Shown here piece by piece: positions 27,107-35,654 of a stretch of 64,000 nt of DNA. The DNA is taken from positions 1 through 64,000 of the forward strand of contig CAMDWI010000011.1 of NCBI GenBank assembly GCA_945878555.1, written 5' to 3'. How positions within the stretch are numbered: the first letter of the stretch is position 1; the number at the start of each line of letters is the position of its first letter. The notes beneath the pieces are model-generated. The model saw nothing but the letters and a program-made list of their open reading frames with translations, made no database searches and was not told the DNA's origin. The stretch comes from Klebsiella pneumoniae. GTDB lineage: Bacteria > Pseudomonadota > Gammaproteobacteria > Eutrophobiales > Eutrophobiaceae. A program made the translations under genes and the position numbers.

Positions 27107-27535
27107 ATGAATACTTATACCGCAAAACCCTCTGACATCAAACAGGACTGGTACATCGTTGATGCCACCGGTAAAACCCTGGGTCGCCTGGCGACCGAAC
27201 TGGCCCACCGTCTGCGTGGAAAACACAAACCGGAGTATACCCCGTCGATGGATGTGGGTGACTATATTGTAGTCATCAATGCCAAAAATGTCAGGTTGAC
27301 CGGCAAGAAAGAAGGCTCAAAAACCTACTACCAGTATTCAGGTTATCCGAGCGGCATGAAGGCCGAGACCTTTGATAAAATGGTCGCACGCAAGCCGGAA
27401 CTGGTCATCGAGAAGGCCGTGAAGGGCATGCTCCCCAAAGGTCCGCTGGGTCGCAAGATGTACAGAAAGCTCAAAGTCTATCGCGGTGCAGATCACAAGC
27501 ATACTGCACAGCAGCCACAACCCCTGGAAATATAA
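27107..27535 (+). CDS. rplM: 50S ribosomal protein L13
   Basis: 142 residues, exactly the E. coli length. Signature regions are [37 protein letters not shown] and [20 protein letters not shown]13 is an early assembly protein of the large subunit. It is the first gene of the conserved rplM-rpsI operon. Confidence 0.98.
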   Translation: MNTYTAKPSDIKQDWYIVDATGKTLGRLATELAHRLRGKHKPEYTPSMDVGDYIVVINAKNVRLTGKKEGSKTYYQYSGYPSGMKAETFDKMVARKPELVIEKAVKGMLPKGPLGRKMYRKLKVYRGADHKHTAQQPQPLEI

Positions 27536-27539
27536 TTCT

Positions 27540-27932
27540 ATGTCAGAACAAACCTATTACAGCACCGGCCGTCGCAAGAGTTCCACCGCGAGGGTATTCC
27601 TGAAAAAGGGTACCGGTACTATCACCATCAATCATCGCGATATCGGTATTTATTTTGGACGTGAGACAGGTCGCATGATCGTGCGTCAGCCGCTCGAAAC
27701 CGTCGATATGAAGGACAATTTTGATATCATGATTACCGTTTCCGGTGGTGGTATCTCCGGACAGGCAGGCGCCATCCGTCACGGTATCACCCGTGCACTG
27801 ATTGAATACGATGAAACCCTGCGTAAACCGCTGCGTAAAGCCGGTTTCGTTACCCGCGATGCCCGTGAAGTTGAGCGCAAGAAAGTCGGCCTGCACAAGG
27901 CAAGAAAGAAACCTCAGTACTCCAAGCGTTAA
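27540..27932 (+). CDS. rpsI: 30S ribosomal protein S9
   Basis: 130 residues from the ATG at 27540, four bases after the rplM stop; the frame stays open upstream inside rplM but that part is not S9. Signatures: [33 protein letters not shown] and the C-terminal KKPQYSKR tail that reaches the P-site tRNA. The spacing indicates translational coupling with rplM. Confidence 0.98.
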   Translation: MSEQTYYSTGRRKSSTARVFLKKGTGTITINHRDIGIYFGRETGRMIVRQPLETVDMKDNFDIMITVSGGGISGQAGAIRHGITRALIEYDETLRKPLRKAGFVTRDAREVERKKVGLHKARKKPQYSKR

Positions 27933-27948
27933 TCCGGGCAGTATATTA

Positions 27949-27984
27949 CGGGCTGGTGCACTTACGGTGTGCCAGCCCGGTTTT
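27949..27984 (+). terminator. Intrinsic terminator after rpsI
   Basis: Arms cgggctgg (27949-27956) and ccagcccg (27972-27979) form an 8-bp GC-rich stem, followed by GTTTTAA. It lies 16 bases after the rpsI stop and ends the rplM-rpsI operon. Confidence 0.78.
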
Positions 27985-28069
27985 AACCGGATAGTAATCG
28001 CAACCATTGTTAACAGGCTCCACATCTACAACAAAACAATGGTAATTTGTAAGTAGATATACCCATACT

Positions 28070-28143
28070 TGGGGGTTCGTCTAAGGGTAGGACTGCGGAC
28101 TCTGACTCCGCCAGTAGTGGTTCGAATCCATTACCCCCAGCCA
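28070..28143 (+). tRNA. tRNA-Gln (anticodon CUG)
   Basis: A complete cloverleaf can be drawn: acceptor tgggggt with accccca, anticodon stem gcgga with tccgc, loop ctCTGac giving anticodon CTG at 28102-28104, and T arm around ggTTCGAATcc. Discriminator G is at 28140 and CCA is encoded at 28141-28143. It stands alone after the ribosomal operon and marks the left edge of the AT-rich island; a decayed copy of its 3' end occurs at about 38.38-38.42 kb. Confidence 0.95.
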
Positions 28144-28305
28144 TTTCACATTAAGATTCAATATGTTAGCGCGGGTATGGTTACCTAATCTGAGAAATAT
28201 CCTGAATTGCCGGCAGTAGTGATGGCAGTTGAATACGACATAGCTCATCCAGAAGCAAACTAAAACGGCTCCCGAAAGAGCCGCAGTAAATAATACTGTG
28301 ATTCG

Positions 28306-28824
28306 TTATATCTTCTTACGCCTACTAATCCCTAGTCCGACTAAACCCAGTCCAAGTAATGCCAGTGTAGTGGGTTCTGGGAGATCTGTGGTGAATTTAT
28401 GCCATGCCCCATATCCACTGACGATCGATGTGTCCCCGATTGTTGCGTTCCATTCGGACGCAAATAGTTGAGCTTCTGGATGGCCATTTATATTACATAT
28501 TCCAGTGCAGAGGTTGCTATATGAGACTGTTTCAATATCATTAAGGTAGAAGTTCTTAAGATAAAGTCCTTCCAAATTACTGGATGTGGAATGGTTACTA
28601 ATACCGTCAGTCCAGGTAAAGTCCCACGCATCAATTACAAAACCGATATCGATGCCATAACCTAGGGCAAATATGGCAGTGTATTCGATTGAAACATTTC
28701 CATGCATAGTCCATTCTGAGTCGTAAGAAGATCCTTCAAAGGTATATGTTATAGGAGAAGCACAAACATAGCTTGAACTAAGCATTAATAAGGATAAGAG
28801 AAATTGTTTCATGTTGATATTCAT
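28306..28824 (-). CDS. PEP-CTERM exported protein
   Basis: 172 residues. A signal peptide (MKQFLLSLLMLSSSYVCAS) starts the protein. The C-terminus is a PEP-CTERM sorting signal: PEPTTLALLGLGLVGLG followed by SRRKKI. Such proteins are cut and anchored or released by exosortase/EpsH and are linked to extracellular polysaccharide or biofilm. The mature region is Ser/Thr/Tyr-rich with few lysines, as is typical. GAGGG lies six bases before the start. No exosortase is in the window. A second PEP-CTERM gene lies just upstream on the same strand. Confidence 0.9.
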   Translation of the reverse strand: MNINMKQFLLSLLMLSSSYVCASPITYTFEGSSYDSEWTMHGNVSIEYTAIFALGYGIDIGFVIDAWDFTWTDGISNHSTSSNLEGLYLKNFYLNDIETVSYSNLCTGICNINGHPEAQLFASEWNATIGDTSIVSGYGAWHKFTTDLPEPTTLALLGLGLVGLGISRRKKI

Positions 28825-28862
28825 TTATGCCCTCGATAAAAATTATAATTCTTGTAACTGTG

Positions 28863-29567
28863 TCAGCTGATAATACGAACAAAATGGGGTCTTTCACGCA
28901 TACTTAAACCGAGCCCTAATAAACCCAGACCTAGTAAGGCAAGGGTAGATGGTTCGGGGACTGAGGCCAATGTTAATGATGTAAGCTCTGCGCGAATATC
29001 AAAATAATTACTGCCACCTCCAGCCAGCCGGACCCTAGAGATGACATCAAATTGTGACAGGTCAGGAGGCTCAAGCAACAAGTCTGTATTTAAGAACATA
29101 GATGAATCGGAGCTCCCTAAATCCAAATCAAATATGACTCTATCAACACCAAGTCCAAACACATCCATTCCATTTTGCTCTGAACGAATAAAATATCGAT
29201 CAGGATCGAGAGTTCCCAAATCATTATTAACATAAATTGAATAAGTGGGTGGAGATCTATTTGGATCTGGGATGACATCAAATGAGACTGAACCTACATT
29301 CCCAGTTATCCCATAAGGGGAATTAAAATAATGAAATTGACCCTGAATATCAGGGGACGTTGATGAATTAGGAGTTAAACTATCGAAGCTATATTGACCG
29401 TAAAAAGTATCACCAAGTGATACGCCTCCACCTAACAACTCATCAGAATCGGACAAATAATTTACTGTTGCTGCGAAATTGAATGTAATGATAGCTGCGG
29501 GAGATAAAGATGGTAACAAGAACAGTATCAACATAACTGTAAATACTGATGAGTATTTCTTGTTCAT
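28863..29567 (-). CDS. PEP-CTERM exported protein
   Basis: 234 residues with a signal peptide (SVFTVMLILFLLPSLSPA) and a C-terminal PEP-CTERM anchor (VPEPSTLALLGLGLLGLGLS). Unlike the standard signal, which ends in a short Arg/Lys tail, this one continues MRERPHFVRIIS, a less basic tail with several extra residues. The mature part is beta-rich, with FNFAATVNYL and GQYSFDSLTP, common in this class. It lies 38 bases upstream of the other PEP-CTERM gene, so the two may be co-transcribed. Confidence 0.88.
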   Translation of the reverse strand: MNKKYSSVFTVMLILFLLPSLSPAAIITFNFAATVNYLSDSDELLGGGVSLGDTFYGQYSFDSLTPNSSTSPDIQGQFHYFNSPYGITGNVGSVSFDVIPDPNRSPPTYSIYVNNDLGTLDPDRYFIRSEQNGMDVFGLGVDRVIFDLDLGSSDSSMFLNTDLLLEPPDLSQFDVISRVRLAGGGSNYFDIRAELTSLTLASVPEPSTLALLGLGLLGLGLSMRERPHFVRIIS

Positions 29568-29986
29568 TTATAACCCATGTCAAACATAAGTGGATTTTCA
29601 AGACATAACCCCAACTGTGTCAGCTCAGAGCACTATCATGTAAATTCTGCATATTTCACGCCATAATTTAGTTTCTCATTAATTCAATGTGTTAAGGAAT
29701 TTGCTCATACACATACTGTAAGGAATATCGACACGTTGAAATGCCTCTGAACTAAAGAATATTGCAAAAACACGAGGAAATAGTGCAAATAGGCACAAAA
29801 TCAGCAACGGTAAGAAATCTCGACACATTAATATTACGCCCCCTTTCGAGGGCGCAACCTCAACTGTCTGGGTATCAGCCTGGGCCATACCTCCTCAGTA
29901 TTAGCATGACCAATGTATCAGTTCTATCCGTGCTGTACATACCCTGTTTGGGGTATGCTTCATCAAAATAAAAACAGGGGGAAGTC
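29568..29986. other. AT-rich intergenic stretch, nothing recognised
   Basis: About 420 bases between the PEP-CTERM pair and the small membrane protein gene. The frames that are open here lack start signals and normal composition. It presumably holds the promoters of both neighbours, which point away from each other. A GGGGGAAG ribosome-binding site close to 29987 belongs to the next gene. No repeat, RNA or operator was recognised. Confidence 0.5.
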
Positions 29987-30214
29987 ATGGATTCATTTGG
30001 CGGAGTAGCGTTCGGTGGTGTGGCAATATTTGTTTCGTTTTTCCTGTTCGTCCTGTTTCTGCTTTGGTTCATTCTCCCATTTCTGATAGTCGGCACAAAT
30101 AACAGACTGAATCGACTGATCACACTTATGAATGAAAACAATGCTATTCAAGATGAAATACGGGCCGACATAAAACGTCTGGCCGGTGAAGCGGAAAAAA
30201 GTCTTAATAAGTAA
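29987..30214 (+). CDS. Small membrane protein with coiled-coil tail
   Basis: 75 residues. Residues 8-37 form one or two closely spaced hydrophobic helices (GVAIFVSFFLFVLFLLWFILPFLIVG in two parts). The rest (NNRLNRLITLMNENNAI to KRLAGEAEKSLNK) is a charged amphipathic helix likely to form a coiled coil in the cytoplasm. It has a good ribosome-binding site and lies 41 bases before the next gene on the same strand. Function unknown; it could be an accessory membrane subunit of the following genes. Confidence 0.68.
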   Translation: MDSFGGVAFGGVAIFVSFFLFVLFLLWFILPFLIVGTNNRLNRLITLMNENNAIQDEIRADIKRLAGEAEKSLNK

Positions 30215-30255
30215 ATATTGTTTGGGTAATCTCAATATCGGATTAGAAGACAAGT

Positions 30256-30771
30256 ATGGAAAGTAATCTCAAATTTAATTCGCATAAAGACATATATGCT
30301 TTGATTGGATATGCCATAGCAGAATGGCAAAACATCGAGACTGGCTTGCTTATCAACTATTGGGGTTTTATTGGAGATGCAAGTTTCCCTGTAGTTACTT
30401 CTGCTTTCTTTGCAGTTACATCATTTAGCGCTAAATTAGAAATGACTAAAAAAGCGGGTGTAATGGCATTACAGCATAATCAAAAATTACAAAAGGAATG
30501 GGAAATACTTTGCAACCGATGTGAGAAGTTGAATAATAAACGCAATCATATAGCGCACTTCTCTTTACATTCTGCCCCATTAGAAATGCCTTCTGGGAGT
30601 GAAGCCATAGTTGGCCCGCATTTCCTCAATACGGCAGCTATATTAAGGTGGGGTAATAAACCTCCCACATACAACAAAACGCAATTAAAATCTTTAATAA
30701 ATGAAACTGACATATTGTTCAAAGATCTTATGGAGTTCTCAGAAATAATGGGGAAGCAAACATCATCTTGA
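30256..30771 (+). CDS. Hypothetical protein with HEPN-like R-x4-H motif
   Basis: 171 residues, predicted largely helical. Residues 96-101 (RNHIAH) fit the R-x4-H catalytic motif of HEPN ribonucleases, placed after a helix with conserved-looking acidic residues (IAEWQNIETGLL, residues 21-32), as in HEPN proteins. The family cannot be named from sequence alone. It is AT-rich and on the same strand as the SIR2-like gene 80 bases downstream. An RNA-cleaving toxin or effector role is an inference from the motif and context only. Confidence 0.62.
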   Translation: MESNLKFNSHKDIYALIGYAIAEWQNIETGLLINYWGFIGDASFPVVTSAFFAVTSFSAKLEMTKKAGVMALQHNQKLQKEWEILCNRCEKLNNKRNHIAHFSLHSAPLEMPSGSEAIVGPHFLNTAAILRWGNKPPTYNKTQLKSLINETDILFKDLMEFSEIMGKQTSS

Positions 30772-30851
30772 TACAATCGCACTGAGTTATGAGGTAATCA
30801 TGCTACCAATCCATAAGAATTCAGTAGTCATAATTAAATCGGCAATAACAT

Positions 30852-31940
30852 ATGTTTGAATCAAAAACTGCAATCATCTTAGGGGCTGGAGCAAGTTACT
30901 TATATGGTTATCCTTTGGCATATCAATTGCTAGATGAAATCACTGATGCTGGCAGAAAGTCATTGAAGCAGATAGCGGAAAATGAGATAAATTTTCGTTC
31001 CCATTCTCTGGAGGATATTTCGCGCAAAAAGCTGCATAACGCAATAATGACCTATAATCCCACAAGTATTGATAGTTTCCTGTCACATTATGCTGATGAT
31101 GATGAACTTATACTAAATGCAAAGAAACTCATTGCAGAAATAATTTTAACCCACGGAGATTTGTCATATTTCAATAAAGATAATCAACGCATTATTAATA
31201 ATGATGTCATCTTAAAAACCAACTGGTATAGATTTCTGTGGGACGCTATGGTGAGCGACATCCAGACAAAAGAACTGGCGGATTCAGACATGCCGCTCAA
31301 TTTCGATATAATTTCATTTAATTACGATTTATCTCTGGAGTATTTTTTGAACTCAAGAGTCACGGATGAAAACTCAATGTTTAGCGAAGAGCAGCAACCA
31401 AAGATCCTTAATAAGTTAAAATCTTGCATCCATCATGTTTACGGCTGCGTTAATACATTTACTTGGAAGATAGGCGATACTCTAAATTCAAAGTTAATTT
31501 ACAATCCAAGGGACTCTGATTTTAAAAAAACAGTTGAATCCGCAATAGACAAGATATTGTTAATTAATGACAGGAAACAAATAGATTGCTTAACAATACA
31601 GAATATAATCAAAGGCGCAGATCAGGTAATTTTCTTAGGGTTTGCATTTGATGACACCAATATCGGCAAAAAAGTATTGAATCTAGAAGAGACATTGAAG
31701 CCCAGATGGATAAATAACAGGCGTTTCCCGGTGATTAAATACACTAACTATGGAGATAAAAATATCATCAACGCAAAAATAAATTACATACTTGATAATC
31801 ATACACAGCACTTAATGGAAGATGGTAATGTATTAACACTCGACCCTCGCGATGATAGAGTGAAACAACGTACACTAATTAAATCACCATTCTCCATATA
31901 CGAGGCATTAGAAAATGATTTCACACTTAATCGAGTCTGA
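30852..31940 (+). CDS. SIR2-like domain protein, candidate defence effector
   Basis: 362 residues. The N-terminus AIILGAGASYLYGYPLA is a Rossmann-type nucleotide loop of SIR2-like proteins. Further landmarks are IISFNYDLSLEYFL (Asn/Asp in the NAD site), HHVYG (the SIR2 catalytic His position) and VIFLGFAFDDTN. SIR2-like domains in defence systems deplete NAD+ on phage infection. There is no signal or membrane segment. The gene sits between the HEPN-like gene and the first copy of the 161-bp element and is clearly AT-rich, consistent with transfer. Confidence 0.78.
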   Translation: MFESKTAIILGAGASYLYGYPLAYQLLDEITDAGRKSLKQIAENEINFRSHSLEDISRKKLHNAIMTYNPTSIDSFLSHYADDDELILNAKKLIAEIILTHGDLSYFNKDNQRIINNDVILKTNWYRFLWDAMVSDIQTKELADSDMPLNFDIISFNYDLSLEYFLNSRVTDENSMFSEEQQPKILNKLKSCIHHVYGCVNTFTWKIGDTLNSKLIYNPRDSDFKKTVESAIDKILLINDRKQIDCLTIQNIIKGADQVIFLGFAFDDTNIGKKVLNLEETLKPRWINNRRFPVIKYTNYGDKNIINAKINYILDNHTQHLMEDGNVLTLDPRDDRVKQRTLIKSPFSIYEALENDFTLNRV

Positions 31941-31961
31941 ATTCTCATTTATTCCTTACAC

Positions 31962-32122
31962 TGTTGATTTGCATTTTAATCTGATCCGGCATTTGCTTCC
32001 TAATTTAACCAACTACTGTATTACCTTACATAGATGGACTGGAGAATAGGCTCTAATATTATGGGTCAATATTCAATGCAAGTTATCCCGCCAGGTGGAT
32101 CACTTTTGGGTGCAATTCGACA
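31962..32122 (+). mobile_element. 161-bp repeat element, copy A (IS21-end-like MITE)
   Basis: The first of four same-orientation copies. It begins TGTTGATTTGCA and ends TGCAATTCGACA. The outer 26 bases of each end are inverted copies (18 of 26 match), and internal motifs of the form GGRTCA...TGCAA recur near both ends, the multiple-repeat arrangement of IS21-family termini. It contains no reading frame, so it is non-autonomous. It lies 21 bases after the SIR2-like gene and 18 before the two-gene operon that follows. No clear target duplication was found. Confidence 0.75.
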
Positions 32123-32140
32123 TGATTAGATCGTAAATCA

Positions 32141-32440
32141 TTAAAAGAGCACCAAATCCTGAACCTGGCGCCCCTCTATATCTTCTTCTAATTCAATTCC
32201 ATCACTTCCATGCGGGTATACAACTAAGCGAAATTTAGGACCATGAACTATACCGCCCGCAACTATAAATATTGAATAAATTATGTCTCCAGTAGCAATC
32301 TGATTCGCAACTTGGTGAGCTTCAACTTCGTTAGGCTGTCCAATCCATGTATTGGAAGCTCCATCGATTTGCTGAAGACGTGCCCTAACAATTCTACCTA
32401 GTTCATTAACATGTACACCGGTAATCCCGTAAATTGACAT
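32141..32440 (-). CDS. Hypothetical protein, 99 residues
   Basis: Not recognised. A compact, probably alpha/beta protein (YGITGVHVNELGRIVRA, QVANQIATGDIIYSIFIVAG, PKFRLVVYPHGSDGIELEED) with no signal or membrane segment. It is the second gene of an operon, three bases after the 312-residue gene, and ends just inside copy A of the 161-bp element. The tight spacing argues that it is expressed. Function unknown. Confidence 0.65.
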   Translation of the reverse strand: MSIYGITGVHVNELGRIVRARLQQIDGASNTWIGQPNEVEAHQVANQIATGDIIYSIFIVAGGIVHGPKFRLVVYPHGSDGIELEEDIEGRQVQDLVLF

Positions 32441-32443
32441 CGT

Positions 32444-33382
32444 TTAGGCCCTCCTGATGTTGTTATCAACCCCATACTGTTGATTTGCATTACCTGGGAT
32501 TGTGGCAATAACTTCAGTAGAAATATCAATCAACTCGTTCGTCAGTTCCCATCCGTACGTAAGTGCGTCAAGTCCGAGTTCAAATTGAAAGTCACGTTGT
32601 GATTTTGCCTCTGGATTGTCTGGAATTCTAAGTAGTAGCGACCATGTGCCCCCGTTAACTTGGTTTAGAGTTGCGGTTTCGATTCCAAACGAAATGGGTA
32701 CGTAATGTTGGATGCAATCACGGTAAGCTGTCAATTTCGTTCCATGAGTTTCCCAGCTATTGAATAAGCGAACTCGTAGCTTCTCCGACAAATTTCCACA
32801 TAACTCAAGTGTCTTAGGGAAATTTCTAGGCATGGATCCACCTGTTCCGAATACTGGCCAAATAATATATCGAAGTGCGTCATATGTACGTCGTGCCGCA
32901 GTAATGAGCGCATCAAATTCATAGTATGCTTCAGATTGTCCTTGACAGGTCATTGTCTTATCTTTCATAGAGAATATCTGGCTGAATCCAACTGCTGCAT
33001 CACAAATGCTGGAATATTGCAGGGCAAGTTCTTGGCAATGGTAGACCAACGCACCTAAGACATATTGGACATTCATCCTTGGCCTTAAGAGCGATACGTA
33101 CACATCTTCCGGCAATCCTTGCGGAAATTGCAGTGACGACACGATGATGCCCAACGGGTCTTTTTGCCAGTTGACGTTCAATACCAAGTGACTCTCGCGC
33201 AGGCACTTCGAGTCCCCGATCACAGGCACATTTTCTGTTAACAAAACCGGGCGAACCTTGTATTCCTCCGATATACTCGCACAAACGTCTGCAAATACGG
33301 CATTAGCAGTGACAAGTTTTATACTATTACGAGCACGTCCTATCTCGATGCCATTCTCAAAAAGGATCCTAGTAAATGGCAA
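32444..33382 (-). CDS. Hypothetical protein with R-x4-H motif, first gene of two-gene operon
   Basis: 312 residues, family not recognised. Residues 221-226 (RDCIQH) fit the R-x4-H HEPN motif, within a helical region (FDALITAARRTYDALRYII and later ETHGTKLTAYRDCIQHY). The likely start is TTG at 33382, only 16 bases from copy B of the 161-bp element, with a weak ribosome-binding site; the true N-terminus may have been lost to the insertion. It is transcribed leftward into the 99-residue gene. The pair is closely bracketed by copies A and B. Confidence 0.6.
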   Translation of the reverse strand: MPFTRILFENGIEIGRARNSIKLVTANAVFADVCASISEEYKVRPVLLTENVPVIGDSKCLRESHLVLNVNWQKDPLGIIVSSLQFPQGLPEDVYVSLLRPRMNVQYVLGALVYHCQELALQYSSICDAAVGFSQIFSMKDKTMTCQGQSEAYYEFDALITAARRTYDALRYIIWPVFGTGGSMPRNFPKTLELCGNLSEKLRVRLFNSWETHGTKLTAYRDCIQHYVPISFGIETATLNQVNGGTWSLLLRIPDNPEAKSQRDFQFELGLDALTYGWELTNELIDISTEVIATIPGNANQQYGVDNNIRRA

Positions 33383-33397
33383 AGTTAATCTCTTTGG

Positions 33398-33562
33398 TGT
33401 TTTCTTGCATTTTAAAACTGATCCGGTATTTGCATCATAAGTTAACCCACTGCGTTATTACCTCTATATTAGAGGAACTGGAGTGTAGGATCTATTACTA
33501 CGGGTCAATATTCAATGCAAATTATCCCGCAATGTGGATCACTTTTGTGTGTAATTCGAGAA
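33398..33562 (+). mobile_element. 161-bp repeat element, copy B (most diverged)
   Basis: About 165 bases aligning over the whole length with copies A, C and D (shared stretches tgcatttta, ctgatccggtatttgcatca, gggtcaatattcaatgcaa, gtggatcacttttg). Both ends are more mutated: the left end has a base inserted and the right end reads attcgagaat instead of attcgaca. This suggests an older copy. Same orientation as the others. Confidence 0.7.
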
Positions 33563-33606
33563 TCTAATAGTCGCCGCTATTCTTTCAACGACACTTTAAA
33601 CAACTC

Positions 33607-34053
33607 TTAATGTGCGTTAATTTTCCAATAACTTTCCGCCCACTCAAGTATTTTCAACTCACGATCATTTAAAGTTCGAATATTCCACTCATCTTGTTCT
33701 GCAATTTCTCGAATCATTCTCAGATATGAGCATTCCCCATAAATTATTTTCTTATCAAGAAAAGATTGATTACCGAGTTTTGAATTAACTTCTGGCGGGA
33801 TCAAGATAAGATTGCCTAACCTATGGCAAAGGACTTTGGCTTCTTCATTTGATCCAAACTTTCCTTTCCAATCTTCAGAATTTATATCTTGAGGAAAAAC
33901 ATGCTCAATTGACTTTGCGGCTGAGTCCTTCCAAATACGTTCCCAGACATCATTTGGAAGTGCATAACCGGATTTTTCAGCTAGGTAAGCTTCATATTTA
34001 TACAGTAGATTGTTGATTTGCATTTTAATCTGATCCGGTATTTGCATCATCAT
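33607..34053 (-). pseudogene. C-terminal fragment of a DUF1524 (GmrSD-type) HNH nuclease
   Basis: The frame encodes 148 residues, but the first 14 come from the 161-bp element copy C (34011-34172). The native part starts at LLYKYEAYLAEKSG. It keeps the DUF1524 HNH landmarks IEHVFPQD, then W, HRLGNLILIPPEVN, and GNQSFLDKK. Complete proteins of this type (DUF262-DUF1524, related to the type IV restriction enzyme GmrSD) are several hundred residues long, so the N-terminal NTPase-like half is missing. The break coincides with the element boundary. Probably a dead relic of a phage-defence gene. Confidence 0.78.
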
Positions 34054-34172
34054 TTAATCCACTACGTTATTACCCTTAAATAGATGAACTGGAGAATATG
34101 TTCTGATACTACGGGTCAATATACAATGCAAATTATGCCGCTAAGTGGATCACTTTTGGGTGCAATTCAACA
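34011..34172 (+). mobile_element. 161-bp repeat element, copy C
   Basis: 162 bases, TGTTGATTTGCA to TGCAATTCAACA, closely matching copies A and D. Its left end truncates the DUF1524 nuclease gene and its right end abuts a transposase remnant, so neither flank is intact and no target duplication is seen. Recombination between element copies could have removed the missing halves of both genes. Confidence 0.78.
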
Positions 34173-34337
34173 TCGGGACAGCCGCAACAGGCACTGGACT
34201 TGACGCTGGCTGTTACCCTCACAGAGCAGTAACAGAGCGTTGGCTCGGCGGCGATAGTTAGGATCAGGATACTTCTGTACCACGCGTTGCAGGCGGCGTC
34301 ACGTTGGACGCTCCATCTCTTGTATACTGTGTGTCAT
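34173..34337 (-). pseudogene. IS630-like transposase N-terminus, with in-frame stop
   Basis: Reading on the minus strand from the ATG at 34337 gives MTHSIQEMERPT, then a TGA, then RRLQRVVQKYPDPNY and RRRANALLLLCEGNS in the same frame. The latter two are typical of the winged-helix N-terminus of IS630-family transposases. The fragment ends at copy C. The in-frame stop and truncation make it a pseudogene. The rest of the gap to 34558 holds no recognisable gene. Confidence 0.6.
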
Positions 34338-34558
34338 CTCGGGCGGCCTCCTTTGACCAGTCAGGTATCCGCACCCGATCTGATCTTTGGGAGTCGCCCG
34401 AGTTCCCTGGTGGTACACTGATTCGGAACTTTTATTTAGACGGATGAGGTCAAGATTACAAGGCAAAGCCGGCAAACAATATGCCCATGCTTTCACAGTA
34501 ACTCAGGATTGTATGTAGTCGACAGATAATACTTTTCTTCAGGTGGTATAGAGCATAC

Positions 34559-35584
34559 ATGAACAGGATTATTGTAAGATTGCAAAATTTAATCTCGGTG
34601 GAACGGATGGAAGAATACTCTACCCGCTACTTCTGGGTGCTACCCCTGATTGGCTTTTCGATGGGTTGGGGCAGTTTTTTGATGATTCAGCGTGGTGAAA
34701 CGCTGGCAAAATGGGTGGCTACGCTGGCCTTGGTGGGGTTGCCCTGGATACTTGCCGAACCCTTCATCATGAGCCGGCTGGTAGGTGGCAATAACCCGCG
34801 CTTAAGTACCTTGATATCGAATTTTATTAGCCAGTCGATCCAGCAGGAAATCTTCTTTTTCACCTTGCCTTTTTTGGTCGCAGCTACCCATATAGAAGAT
34901 AAAGGACAGTTGGCCTTTACGCTTGTTTTCATCCTCGCTGCCCTGATTAGCACGGTGGATCCTATCTATGACAGATACGTCTATAAGAACAGAATAGTCA
35001 GTCTGGCATTTCACTCACTTTGCTGTTTTGTGGCTGCCCTGGTGATATTGCCGATAGTCGTAAAACTTCCCACTGATGAAACCCTGCTGTTTGCACTGTT
35101 ATTTGTGGTGATCTGGCTGGTGCTGGTGCTCCCTCATATGCTATTCAAAATAACTGGATTCAAGCGTAAAGCCGGAGCATTGCTGGGGATGATGGCCATA
35201 CCTGTATGTATATGGGCGTTCAGATCCAGTATTCCGGCAGCCGGCATTCTGGTGTCTCATGCCGCCATCACCACAGATATTATCAACAATGAGCCAGCTA
35301 ATGAACTTACTTCACTCTCCATGGCAGAGCTTGCTGATGGCGTATATGCATATGCAGCAATCAGAGCGCCAATGAACCTGTCACAGAAAATTTTATTCAG
35401 ATGGCAACATGAGGGTTGGGTAGAAGATATTCCTGCTGAAATTACCGGAGGCCGTGCGGAAGGCTTTCGAACTTATTCCCATAAGCAGGTTTTTGTTACG
35501 CCGGTCGATGGCAGATGGGATGTCGACATTCTTACCAGCCAGGGACAATTATTACAGCATTTGAGCTTTAACGTTCTGCCATAG
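34559..35584 (+). CDS. Membrane protein with C-terminal DUF2914 domain
   Basis: 341 residues. About six to seven hydrophobic helices fill residues 25-230. The C-terminal part outside the membrane (about 250-340: DGVYAYAAIRAPMNL, LFRWQHEGWVEDIPAEITGG, WDVDILTSQGQLL) is a DUF2914 domain. This layout matches proteins annotated DUF5924/DUF2914 in gammaproteobacteria; the function is unknown. Base composition is closer to the backbone than to the AT-rich genes on its left. It lies between element copies C and D. Confidence 0.75.
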   Translation: MNRIIVRLQNLISVERMEEYSTRYFWVLPLIGFSMGWGSFLMIQRGETLAKWVATLALVGLPWILAEPFIMSRLVGGNNPRLSTLISNFISQSIQQEIFFFTLPFLVAATHIEDKGQLAFTLVFILAALISTVDPIYDRYVYKNRIVSLAFHSLCCFVAALVILPIVVKLPTDETLLFALLFVVIWLVLVLPHMLFKITGFKRKAGALLGMMAIPVCIWAFRSSIPAAGILVSHAAITTDIINNEPANELTSLSMAELADGVYAYAAIRAPMNLSQKILFRWQHEGWVEDIPAEITGGRAEGFRTYSHKQVFVTPVDGRWDVDILTSQGQLLQHLSFNVLP

Positions 35585-35654
35585 TAAGCGTTTTAATGAT
35601 GAGCGAGTCTGCCTCTCTAAAATTATCAGGGACAGACCATAGTTATATTAGAAT

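Noticed and set aside
29679-29888. 69-residue minus-strand frame in the gap after the PEP-CTERM genes
   Set aside because: Hydrophobic by AT-rich composition, without start signal or recognisable family.
34299-34496. 65-residue frame reading into the transposase remnant
   Set aside because: Only the last 12 codons match the transposase start; the upstream part is the non-coding region before that ATG.
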